Assembly (NCBI GenBank): GCA_964492365.1
Contig: CAZBKA010000026.1
Location: 1-27,431 of the forward strand
DNA: 27,431 nt
Reading direction: 5' to 3'
DNA from: JAGLTN01 sp035403325
Lineage (GTDB): Bacteria; Planctomycetota; Phycisphaerae; Sedimentisphaerales; Anaerobacaceae
Positions 1 through 6,842 of the stretch are shown here, piece after piece. Numbering within the stretch: the stretch's first letter is position 1; each line of letters opens with the position of its first letter. A program made the position numbers and the translations under genes. The notes under the pieces are model-generated. The model ran no database searches. It was not told the origin of the DNA and worked only from the letters and a program-made list of their open reading frames with translations.

Positions 1-69
1 TGCTCCGTTTAAATGTACGTGTAGCTCTCCTTTCTTAAGGGAAGAAACAAAATCTCTAATACCTTTCAT
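1..69 (-). CDS. Adenosine/AMP deaminase-family protein (N-terminal fragment, cut by window edge)
   Basis: The minus strand opens with ATG at 67-69 and stays open for 23 codons to the window edge. The translation contains KGELHVHLNGA. This matches the N-terminal metal-binding signature of adenosine deaminases, (P)K.ELH.HL.G, in which the two histidines of HxH bind the catalytic zinc. The Asn in HLNG is more typical of ADAL/AMP-deaminase-like members than of classical adenosine deaminase (usually HLEG or HLDG). The family hydrolyses adenosine or related 6-aminopurines to the 6-oxo form in purine salvage. A weak AGG lies about 9 nt upstream of the ATG. Only the N-terminus is visible, so substrate and integrity cannot be judged. 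Confidence 0.7.
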   Translation of the reverse strand, partial: MKGIRDFVSSLKKGELHVHLNGA

Positions 70-258
70 AAAATAAACCTATCCAATATATAAATTAGTG
101 AACTGTCATCTCTTATATCCACCTATTCCCTATAAAACCTCAATCCCAACGCTGCACAATCTTACAAATGAAACTTTTCCAACACCCACAATAGTATATA
201 TTTTACAACTACTAAAAACAAATTAAAACATTATTCTACAAAACCACCTGAAAAATAA

Positions 259-274
259 TTAAAATCCCCCCTAA
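259..274. repeat. 16-bp direct repeat, copy 1
   Basis: TTAAAATCCCCCCTAA occurs exactly here and again at 509-524, 250 bp away. A degenerate third version, TTAAAAATCCCC followed by AAAAAACAT, lies at about 454-473; the second copy is also followed by AAAAAACAT. No function is known; it may be an intergenic repeat family. Confidence 0.6.
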
Positions 275-368
275 TCTTTTTTTAGCCTCGCGGCCAGTCC
301 GCGGGGTTTCTCCCAATCCATATCCACCAATAAACTCAATGCACCACCGCTGTATTATAGACAACCAA

Positions 369-426
369 GTAGTAATTCCGGCGAGAATGGGCCACCGCAC
401 GTGCTCGTCGGAGCCGAAATTACTAC
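369..426. repeat. 58-bp element with 14-bp imperfect terminal inverted repeats
   Basis: The left arm GTAGTAATTCCGGC (369-382) is complementary to the right arm GCCGAAATTACTAC (413-426) at 13 of 14 positions. The 30-bp centre contains the palindrome GCACGTGC (397-404) and is more GC-rich than its surroundings. As RNA or single-stranded DNA it would form a long hairpin. It could be a REP/MITE-like element or a structured RNA segment. No T tract follows, so a simple terminator is unlikely. Confidence 0.5.
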
Positions 427-508
427 AGCCAATCCCAGGCAAAAACGACTCTATTAAAAATCCCCAAAAAACATCTTTTCTTTCCCGCGCAATCAGCGCA
501 ATCCGTGG

Positions 509-524
509 TTAAAATCCCCCCTAA
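509..524. repeat. 16-bp direct repeat, copy 2
   Basis: Exact second copy of TTAAAATCCCCCCTAA found at 259-274. The following bases (AAAAAACAT) are shared with the degenerate copy near 454-473, so the similarity extends beyond the 16-bp core. No coding potential overlaps it. Confidence 0.6.
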
Positions 525-822
525 AAAACATTCGTAATTCTCCATCCGTAATTCATAATTAATTTTCGCTCCACCCATCTTTTCTTAGCGACTTGACAAC
601 TTGGCAGGATCAAATTTCTTCTCCACTTTTTTGTCCTTTCTTTGCATTTTATAATCTTAGCAGGATCACTTTAAAAACCCAAAAAGGTCAATCAAACACG
701 CAAGTATCCCCAATTTTGCTATGAAAAAACACGCTAACTTTCCATCAAAAAGACGAAAAAAGGGGTAAAAAAGCAGCAAAAATCGTAAAAAAGTCAAAAA
801 AAATTCCACCAAAACCACCACT

Positions 823-846
823 ACTCGCACCCGCGAGTCGATTTTT
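823..846 (+). terminator. Possible rho-independent terminator-like hairpin (+ strand)
   Basis: ACTCGC (823-828) and GCGAGT (833-838) form a perfect 6-bp stem with a 4-nt loop, followed by CGATTTTT on the + strand. The geometry resembles a short intrinsic terminator, but no plus-strand gene precedes it in the window. It would only make sense if a small RNA or stray transcript runs through 70-820. Confidence 0.3.
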
Positions 847-867
847 CACTCCCCAAAAAGTCTATTT

Positions 868-891
868 GTAACGATTATAACGATTGTAACG
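868..891. repeat. Short 9-bp-phased tandem repeat upstream of dxr
   Basis: TAACG recurs at 869, 878 and 887, as two full units TAACGATTR plus a partial third. It lies about 70 bp upstream of the predicted -35 of dxr. It might be an iterated protein-binding site, or chance in low-complexity DNA. Confidence 0.35.
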
Positions 892-963
892 CTCTCTCCA
901 TTCAACCCCAACTTCCCCCGATTTTTTCCCCCCATCACCTTTCGCATTTATAAAACTCTTATC

Positions 964-992
964 TTGACAGCCGACCATTTTAGCATCATACT
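964..992 (+). promoter_or_regulatory. Predicted sigma70-type promoter for dxr
   Basis: A perfect TTGACA (964-969) is followed by a 17-nt spacer and CATACT (987-992, four of six -10 matches). A better -10 sequence, TATAGT (992-997), sits at a less favourable 22-nt spacing. Transcription would start near 1000, giving a leader of about 90 nt. That leader contains a small CCCTG/CAGGG hairpin (1058-1070) just before the gene. Confidence 0.5.
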
Positions 993-1089
993 ATAGTATT
1001 ATTAATATGGGATTTTGTTTAAAAACTCAAATTTTGTAATGTAAATAAGGTTTTTCGCCCTGTTTCAGGGAGCGGATTTTTAATTATAC

Positions 1090-2253
1090 ATGGCCCAAAA
1101 TATTGCGATTTTAGGTTCTACCGGCTCTATCGGTAAAAATGCCGTCAAAGTAATCGACGCGCTCGGCCCTGAATACAAGATCTGGGCGCTAACCGCCAAC
1201 AGCAGCGTAAAACTCTTAGCCGCACAGGCAAAACAATATCATCCTCGCTATATCGCCATCACGGATGCTGCTCATTACACCGATCTCGTTGATGAACTTG
1301 ATGGCCTAAAGGTAGAAATACTAACAGGTTCCGATTCGATGGTACAGATTGCCAAGATGCCGGAAGTTGACACGCTGATAACCGCAATTGTCGGTGCTGC
1401 CGGACCGCCAGCAGTATTAGCTGGGGCAAAATGCGGCAAAAAACTGGCTATTGCAAACAAAGAACCTTTGGTGGTCGCTGGCAAACTCCTAACAGAAACT
1501 GCCTCTGCCAACAATGCTAAGATAGTACCAATAGATAGCGAACATTCCGCAGTCTTCCAGGCAATGCAATCCGGCAGAGCTGATGAAATACGCCGAATAA
1601 TTTTAACCGCATCTGGAGGCCCTTTCCGCGGTGCTACCATGGCCGATATTGAAAATGTAACCCTGGAGCAGGCCCTTGCACATCCTACATGGAATATGGG
1701 GCCTAAAATCACCGTAGATTCAGCAACAATGATGAACAAAGCTCTTGAGATCATTGAAGCTCGCTGGCTGTTTGATATCGAAGTTGCAAAAATTGATGTC
1801 CTTGTCCACCCGCAGTCGATAGTACATTCGCTGGTAGAATTCATTGACTGCTCAATAATTGCCCAAATGGGCACACCTGATATGAAATTGCCCATACAGT
1901 ATGCTTTGACGTATCCAAAAAGAATGGCCGGCATAGCTAATCGTTTAAACCTTGAACAACTTGGAGCGTTGACTTTTGAGAAACCTGATCTGAAAGTTTT
2001 TCGGGCTTTGGCGTTGGGATTTGAGGTAGCTAAAACTACCGGCACTGCTGCTGCTGTTTTTAATGCTGCCAATGAAGCAGCTGTAAAACAGTTTCTTGCC
2101 GGTAATATAAAGTTTGTAAACATAGTAGAATTAATCGAACATTGTCTTAATAAACATAACGCCCGAACAGATGTCAGTCTGGAACAACTCATCGAAGCTG
2201 ACCAATGGGCCAGAAGAGAGGTCAATCAATGTCTGAAGCAAAGGGTTTATTAG
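1090..2253 (+). CDS. dxr: 1-deoxy-D-xylulose 5-phosphate reductoisomerase
   Basis: Dxr catalyses the NADPH- and metal-dependent rearrangement and reduction of DXP to MEP, the committed step of the MEP isoprenoid pathway, in the cytosol. The 387-residue length is normal for the family. The N-terminal GSTGSIG (about residues 9-15) is the dinucleotide-binding loop. PIDSEHSA carries the catalytic metal-binding Asp and Glu, followed by TASGGPF and the HPTWNMGPKITVDSATMMNK signature, with the substrate-binding region after it. ATG 1090 fits the usual start a few residues before the glycine loop. A GGGAG lies rather far upstream (about 17 nt), so ribosome binding is not obvious. The 3' end overlaps the next gene by 25 nt from that gene's chosen start, suggesting translational coupling; dxr followed by an RseP-type protease is a common bacterial arrangement. 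Confidence 0.97.
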   Translation: MAQNIAILGSTGSIGKNAVKVIDALGPEYKIWALTANSSVKLLAAQAKQYHPRYIAITDAAHYTDLVDELDGLKVEILTGSDSMVQIAKMPEVDTLITAIVGAAGPPAVLAGAKCGKKLAIANKEPLVVAGKLLTETASANNAKIVPIDSEHSAVFQAMQSGRADEIRRIILTASGGPFRGATMADIENVTLEQALAHPTWNMGPKITVDSATMMNKALEIIEARWLFDIEVAKIDVLVHPQSIVHSLVEFIDCSIIAQMGTPDMKLPIQYALTYPKRMAGIANRLNLEQLGALTFEKPDLKVFRALALGFEVAKTTGTAAAVFNAANEAAVKQFLAGNIKFVNIVELIEHCLNKHNARTDVSLEQLIEADQWARREVNQCLKQRVY

Positions 2254-4322
2254 GTAAAAAATTTAGTCTGATAGTGAAATTGGTGCTTATAATTGCGATT
2301 ATTTTCTTTGTCGCTTCCAATTTTACTGTTTTCAAAAACATCATGTACTCATTGATCGGCATCGGGTTAGTAATCATAATCCACGAACTGGGCCATTTCA
2401 CAGTTGCCAAACTTGGCGGGATAAAAGTCGAAGCATTTTCGATAGGTTTTCCGCCTGTGCTGATGACTATAAAAAGAACCGAAAAAGGGTTTGTTTTCAA
2501 ACTGATTCCCAAGGTCAGCACAGAGGGTGATATTGAAACCGAGACATGTCTTTATCAATTCACCTTAGGTAAAAAAGCAAAACCAGGTGAAACTGAATAC
2601 CGTATCGGCCTGATACCTTTCGGCGGCTTTGTAAAAATGTTAGGTCAGGAAGACACCAAAGAAGTTGGAAAGAGTAATGACCCCAGATCATACGCTAATA
2701 AATCGGTATGGGTCAGGATGGCTGTTATCATAGCTGGTGTCACATTCAACGTGATAAGTGCAGTAATCATCTTCATGGTAGTATTTCTCATCGGAATCAA
2801 GCAAATGCCAGCTGTTGTCGGTGGAGTAAAACCCGATTCACCTGCAGCAAAAGCTGGTTTATCCGCCGGCGATGAGGTTATTTCCATCAATGGAGAAACT
2901 AAGGACCTGCAATTCATGAATCTTGCGATGGCTGCTACGATGGCTGGGCCAAATGAGCCGGTAGCACTAACGGTTAAACATCTCGATGCTTCAATTGCAG
3001 AATATAGCATTGTTCCGGTAGCTAGTGAGCAAGGCGGGCTAAAAGCTTTGGGAATTATTTCGCCTTTGACCTTAAAAATTGCAAAAGTCGATGACCCCAA
3101 TGAAATGTTCGCCATGACAGGGCTTCGCCCCGGCGACGTAATAAAAGCTGTCAACGGACAGGATGTACAAAGTTATCTTGGGCTCGAGGAAATAATAAAC
3201 TCAGCATTGAACCCCCAAATAGTTGTTCTTGCTGACAGAATAAACCCCCAAACAAAAGAAGCTCAGCCCATACAGGCTGATATTAAATTAACCTTGAACC
3301 TGAGAAGCGATTCAAACCTTGAAGAGAACACACTCGGCAATCTCTGTTCCATGGTTCCAAGGCTAAAAATTGTAGATGTTGTAAAAGATAGTAAACTAAA
3401 AGCCGGTGACGTCATTGTTAAAATTGCAGAAACTGACAATCCAACATACAAGCAAATGAGAGATATCGTTGCAAACTTTGACAGAAAACCACTCAATATT
3501 GTTGTTATCAGAAAAGACGAAACTGGTAATTCACAGCAATTGACAATTACAACTGTACCTGAAAAAAATGAACAAAAAAGAGTAGTTATAGGCGTGGAAC
3601 TAGATCTTGACGTTGAAAGTGCAGTAATAGCCAAAACAATAGACCCAAATAACGGCTTTGCAAAACTCAACATACCTGACGGTGCAACGATAACCACTGT
3701 TGACGGGATGGAAGTATCAAACTTTTTCGATATCGCAAAAATAATCAACGAGAACGCTGGTCAAAAATTAACCGTTGATTACAGGCTGAATAATGAAATT
3801 GCCGGTGATGTAATGCTCGATCTTTCTGCAGTAAAGGACTTTAAGCCGATACAATCAGTGTTCCAGAATGGCATACCATTTGAGCCTTTGGAAAGACTAT
3901 ATAAAGCCACAGGGCCTGCAGAGGCGATAGCAATGGGATACCGCTCTACAAAAATGTTTATCGTAAACTCATACCAGACATTAAGAAGTCTTGTTTTCGG
4001 TTATGTAAGCCCAAAATACCTTTCCGGGCCAATAGGAATCGTCACTTTAAGCTATCAAATAGTAAAAGACTTTCCGCTGGTCTATTACATGAATTTTATT
4101 GGCATGATCAGTGCTTGTATTGCATTATTTAATATTTTACCATTATTACCGTTCGATGGCGGGCATATCGTATTTTTAATTATTGAAAAAGTCAAAGGCT
4201 CGCCGATAAACGAGAAGATACAGATGTATTGTCTATATGCAGGGCTAATAGCAGTGCTGGCATTTGCTTTGTATGTTACGTTTAATGACTTAGGAAACCT
4301 TATAGACTATATATCTAAATAA
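2229..4322 (+). CDS. rseP: RIP (site-2) zinc metalloprotease, RseP/RasP family, with four PDZ-like segments
   Basis: Intramembrane protease that in known members cleaves membrane-anchored anti-sigma factors or signal-peptide remnants. An N-terminal hydrophobic helix is followed by a membrane segment with HELGH (residues about 52-56), the zinc-binding glutamate motif. The C-terminal membrane segment carries NILPLLPFDGGH (about 635-646), supplying the third zinc ligand. About 697 residues is long for a family usually near 350-450. The excess is periplasmic: four PDZ-like stretches near residues 195-255, 280-355, 375-445 and 452-530, each with a G(L)xxGDxIxxI/VNG-type core that weakens in the later copies. 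I chose ATG 2229 (GAGAGG about 7 nt upstream); an in-frame ATG at 2205 would add eight residues and has no better ribosome site. It overlaps dxr by 25 nt. Confidence 0.93.
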   Translation: MSEAKGLLGKKFSLIVKLVLIIAIIFFVASNFTVFKNIMYSLIGIGLVIIIHELGHFTVAKLGGIKVEAFSIGFPPVLMTIKRTEKGFVFKLIPKVSTEGDIETETCLYQFTLGKKAKPGETEYRIGLIPFGGFVKMLGQEDTKEVGKSNDPRSYANKSVWVRMAVIIAGVTFNVISAVIIFMVVFLIGIKQMPAVVGGVKPDSPAAKAGLSAGDEVISINGETKDLQFMNLAMAATMAGPNEPVALTVKHLDASIAEYSIVPVASEQGGLKALGIISPLTLKIAKVDDPNEMFAMTGLRPGDVIKAVNGQDVQSYLGLEEIINSALNPQIVVLADRINPQTKEAQPIQADIKLTLNLRSDSNLEENTLGNLCSMVPRLKIVDVVKDSKLKAGDVIVKIAETDNPTYKQMRDIVANFDRKPLNIVVIRKDETGNSQQLTITTVPEKNEQKRVVIGVELDLDVESAVIAKTIDPNNGFAKLNIPDGATITTVDGMEVSNFFDIAKIINENAGQKLTVDYRLNNEIAGDVMLDLSAVKDFKPIQSVFQNGIPFEPLERLYKATGPAEAIAMGYRSTKMFIVNSYQTLRSLVFGYVSPKYLSGPIGIVTLSYQIVKDFPLVYYMNFIGMISACIALFNILPLLPFDGGHIVFLIIEKVKGSPINEKIQMYCLYAGLIAVLAFALYVTFNDLGNLIDYISK

Positions 4323-4359
4323 ATTTAATGCTATAATTATATGGAAAAGCAGGTTTAGG

Positions 4360-5787
4360 ATGAATAAGGAAAGAACTATCGAAAGAAACGGTAACAATAT
4401 TGAAACATCAAACAAGGATATATACGAAGTGGTTTCGTCAAAGCAACCAGCAAGACTCAGCTTTGAACAATACCATCAGAACATTGTCAATTCTTTATTG
4501 AAAACCGATGCAGACATCTATGCACTAATACGAAAAGAGTACGACCGGCAGCTGAACACCATTCAGCTTATAGCAGCTGAAAGCCAATGCAGTCAGTCTG
4601 TTTTGGCAGCATTAGGTTCTGTTGTGCAGAATAAAACTACCGAAGGTTTTATTGGTCAGAGATTCCACGGCGGAAGCGATTTTGTTGATCAGATGGAATA
4701 TATAGCTGTAGAACGTGCCAAACAGGTATTCGGTGCCCAATATGCAAATGTTCAGCCCCATTCAGGAACCCAAGCCAATCAGATAGTTTTGACTGCAATC
4801 CTTGAAAAAGATGATAAAATATTAAGCTTGGCTTTGGATCAGGGCGGCCATGTGTCCCATGGCGCAAAAGTATCTTTTTCCGGTAAGTTCTTCAATACAC
4901 AGCCTTATTATGTTGACCCCAAAACATACTTACTCAATTATGATACAATCCGCGAACTGGCTTTGAAGACCAGACCAAAGCTGATTATCTGCGGTGCAGC
5001 AGCCTATTCAAGAACGATTGATTTTAAGAAATTCAGAGAAATAGCCGACGAGGTTGGTGCATTTTTGCTGGCGGATATTTCTCATCTTGCAGCTTTGGTT
5101 ATAGGTGGTGCCCATCCTTCGCCAATAAATTATGCTCATTTCACCACAACAAGTACTTATAAACCCGGCGGCCCAAGGGGAGGGCTTATCCTGATGGGTA
5201 AAGATTATGACATGCCATTTCAGGCAGCTGGTAAAAAAATATCTCTGCATAAACTTATACAGAAAACCACGTTCCCAGGTGTACAGGGCACACCATATCT
5301 GAATCATATCGCTGCTAAAGCTGTATTTTTCAAAGAAGCCCTTACTGAAAGTTATAAGAAAAGACAATTTAAAGTTATAGAAAATGCAAAGAAACTTTCA
5401 CAGAACTTTGTAAATGCCGGTTATGATGTTATTACTGGCGGCACCGATAACCACATGGTTTTGATAAACGTTGCCAATTCGATTCCAGCAATGACAGGTG
5501 TCATTGCCCAGCGGGCACTGGAAGAATGCGGTATAATCATTAATATGAATGCCCTGCCTTATGACACCAGACCAATGTCTGTCACAAGCGGAATGCGACT
5601 GGGAACGCCTATTGTCACAAAGAACAATATGGATGGTTTACAGATGGACGCAATATTTGAAATGATAAATATAGTGTTGAAAAACACTTCAATATCAGAT
5701 GAGAAGAACTACAAGGTAGATCCATCGGTTAAAAAACAGACCCTTGAAAATGTAGCGTTGCTTTGCAATAAATTCCCGATTATCTGA
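4360..5787 (+). CDS. Divergent serine hydroxymethyltransferase-family PLP enzyme
   Basis: Fold-type I PLP enzyme clearly related to SHMT, which interconverts serine and glycine using tetrahydrofolate. Family blocks in order: LIAAES (about 70-75), EGFIGQRFHGG (95-105), NVQPHSGTQAN (130-140), GGHVSHGA, DISHLAAL (239-246), STYKPGGPRGG (265-275), GGTDNH and SGMRLGTP (Arg413). Two features depart from canonical GlyA. The active-site tyrosines of EGY and RYYGG are Phe and Phe/His here. The PLP-lysine block THKTLxGPRGG is replaced by STYKPGGPRGG, which puts the only nearby Lys (268) one residue off in an ungapped alignment. There is also an N-terminal extension of about 45 residues. Start ATG 4360 has AGG 7 nt upstream. 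It lies 37 nt after the protease gene and upstream of glycan genes. It may be a housekeeping GlyA of a divergent clade or a transaldolase-like paralogue; the family is sure, the exact reaction is not. Confidence 0.85.
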   Translation: MNKERTIERNGNNIETSNKDIYEVVSSKQPARLSFEQYHQNIVNSLLKTDADIYALIRKEYDRQLNTIQLIAAESQCSQSVLAALGSVVQNKTTEGFIGQRFHGGSDFVDQMEYIAVERAKQVFGAQYANVQPHSGTQANQIVLTAILEKDDKILSLALDQGGHVSHGAKVSFSGKFFNTQPYYVDPKTYLLNYDTIRELALKTRPKLIICGAAAYSRTIDFKKFREIADEVGAFLLADISHLAALVIGGAHPSPINYAHFTTTSTYKPGGPRGGLILMGKDYDMPFQAAGKKISLHKLIQKTTFPGVQGTPYLNHIAAKAVFFKEALTESYKKRQFKVIENAKKLSQNFVNAGYDVITGGTDNHMVLINVANSIPAMTGVIAQRALEECGIIINMNALPYDTRPMSVTSGMRLGTPIVTKNNMDGLQMDAIFEMINIVLKNTSISDEKNYKVDPSVKKQTLENVALLCNKFPII

Positions 5788-5840
5788 TTTTCATAATAAA
5801 CGTAACCAATATAGCTATAGCCTTGTTCGGGATATAAAAA

Positions 5841-6818
5841 GTGGACCAGAAAAAAATAGTTAAGTTAGTGGTGACAATACCAGCTTACAACGAAGCCGTC
5901 ACCGTGGGACAAGTCATAAAGAGTATCCCCACGAAAATCGAAGGTATTGACTGCATAGATATTGTAGTCATCAACGACGGCAGCAAAGATGAAACGGAAA
6001 AAGCGGCCTCTGATGCTGGCGCTAATGTTGTCTCTTTCACCCATAACAAGGGCTTAGGCGCAGCTTTCAGTCAGGGTTTTAAGTCAGCATTAGCTCTGGG
6101 CGCCGATATTATCGTTAATATAGATGCCGATGGACAATTCAACACAAATGACATTCCAAAGCTCATTAAACCTATAATCCAAGGCCAAGCCGACATGGTT
6201 ACCGCCAGCAGATTTGCAGACAAAAATCTCATCCCTGAAATGCCCTGGATAAAAAAATGGGGCAACTTTCGTGTCGCTAATATTGTCAATAACCTCACGG
6301 GACAAAAACTCCATGATGTCTCTTGCGGCTTCAGGGCATACAGCAGAGACGCCGCTCTTAGAGCTACGCTTATCGGTGGACACACATATACTCATGAAAT
6401 TATTCTAGAACTGGCTTTTAGAGGCTTAAAGATTGTCGAAGTGCCCGTAGAGGTCATCGGTGTTCGTAAAGTCGGCAAAAGCAAAGTTGCATCAAACCTC
6501 TGGAAGTATGGATGGAACAGCCTGATTATAATGCTTCGCGCTTTCAGAGATTACAAACCCATGAAAGTTTTCGGAGGAATCAGTCTTTTATTCCTGGTAC
6601 TCGCCATCATTACAGGGGTATTTGTCTCCATACATTTTATAGTAACCGGAGCTTTCAGGCCTTTTACTTTCGTTGCCTTTTTTAGTGGTGCTTTTGCTTT
6701 TATTGCCCTTATCGGCTATATTACCGCCCTGCTTGCCGGAATGATAAACAGACTGAGAATACTTCAGGATGAACAATTATTTCTGCTTAGAAAACAGGAA
6801 TATGATAAAGCAAAATAA
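5841..6818 (+). CDS. GT2 glycosyltransferase, dolichyl/polyprenyl-phosphate sugar synthase-like
   Basis: Transfers a sugar from a nucleotide donor, probably to a polyprenyl phosphate at the cytoplasmic membrane face, to supply a lipid-linked sugar. The GT-A domain begins with VTIPAYNEA (11-19), then VVINDGSKDET (42-52), HNKGLGAA, and the DxD metal motif NIDADGQF (93-100). CGFRAYSR and the HEI segment follow. Two C-terminal membrane helices (about residues 240-265 and 275-305) match GtrB/DPMS-type synthases with membrane anchors. The chosen start is GTG at 5841, because the GT-A fold begins immediately after it and no ATG is better placed; the ribosome site is weak. It is followed 24 nt later by a GT-C-like membrane enzyme, the expected acceptor-side partner for a polyprenyl-phosphate sugar. 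Confidence 0.9.
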   Translation: MDQKKIVKLVVTIPAYNEAVTVGQVIKSIPTKIEGIDCIDIVVINDGSKDETEKAASDAGANVVSFTHNKGLGAAFSQGFKSALALGADIIVNIDADGQFNTNDIPKLIKPIIQGQADMVTASRFADKNLIPEMPWIKKWGNFRVANIVNNLTGQKLHDVSCGFRAYSRDAALRATLIGGHTYTHEIILELAFRGLKIVEVPVEVIGVRKVGKSKVASNLWKYGWNSLIIMLRAFRDYKPMKVFGGISLLFLVLAIITGVFVSIHFIVTGAFRPFTFVAFFSGAFAFIALIGYITALLAGMINRLRILQDEQLFLLRKQEYDKAK

Positions 6819-6842
6819 ATTATTAATAATGTTCAGGTAAAT

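Larger units (their letters stand above)
70..1089. other. Gene-free intergenic region of about 1 kb, C-rich and G-poor on the + strand
   Basis: This region separates the divergent deaminase-like gene and dxr, and I see no credible gene in it. The only longer reading frame (236-442, minus) crosses an inverted repeat and a hairpin and resembles nothing. The + strand is strongly depleted in G: I count about 24 C against 2 G at 901-960, and about 12 C against 1 G at 181-240. It holds two copies of a 16-bp direct repeat (259-274, 509-524), a near-repeat CTTRGCAGGATCA (600-612, 656-668), an inverted repeat (369-426), a GC hairpin (286-306), a hairpin with a T-rich tail (823-846), a 9-bp-phased TAACGATT repeat (868-891) and a promoter-like sequence before dxr (964-992). 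No tRNA, rRNA or recognised riboswitch was seen. Confidence 0.7.

Noticed and set aside
286..306. GC-rich hairpin CCTCGCGG/CCGCGGGG as a terminator
   Set aside because: The stem is good (one wobble), but neither strand has a proper T tract after it, and no gene ends nearby.
236..442. 68-residue minus-strand reading frame in the long intergenic region
   Set aside because: No ribosome site, no recognisable motif, and it runs through the 369-426 inverted repeat and the 286-306 hairpin; composition looks noncoding.
1275..2225. 316-residue reading frame antisense to dxr
   Set aside because: It lies entirely inside a confidently assigned dxr gene and its translation matches no family; it is a shadow of codon usage.
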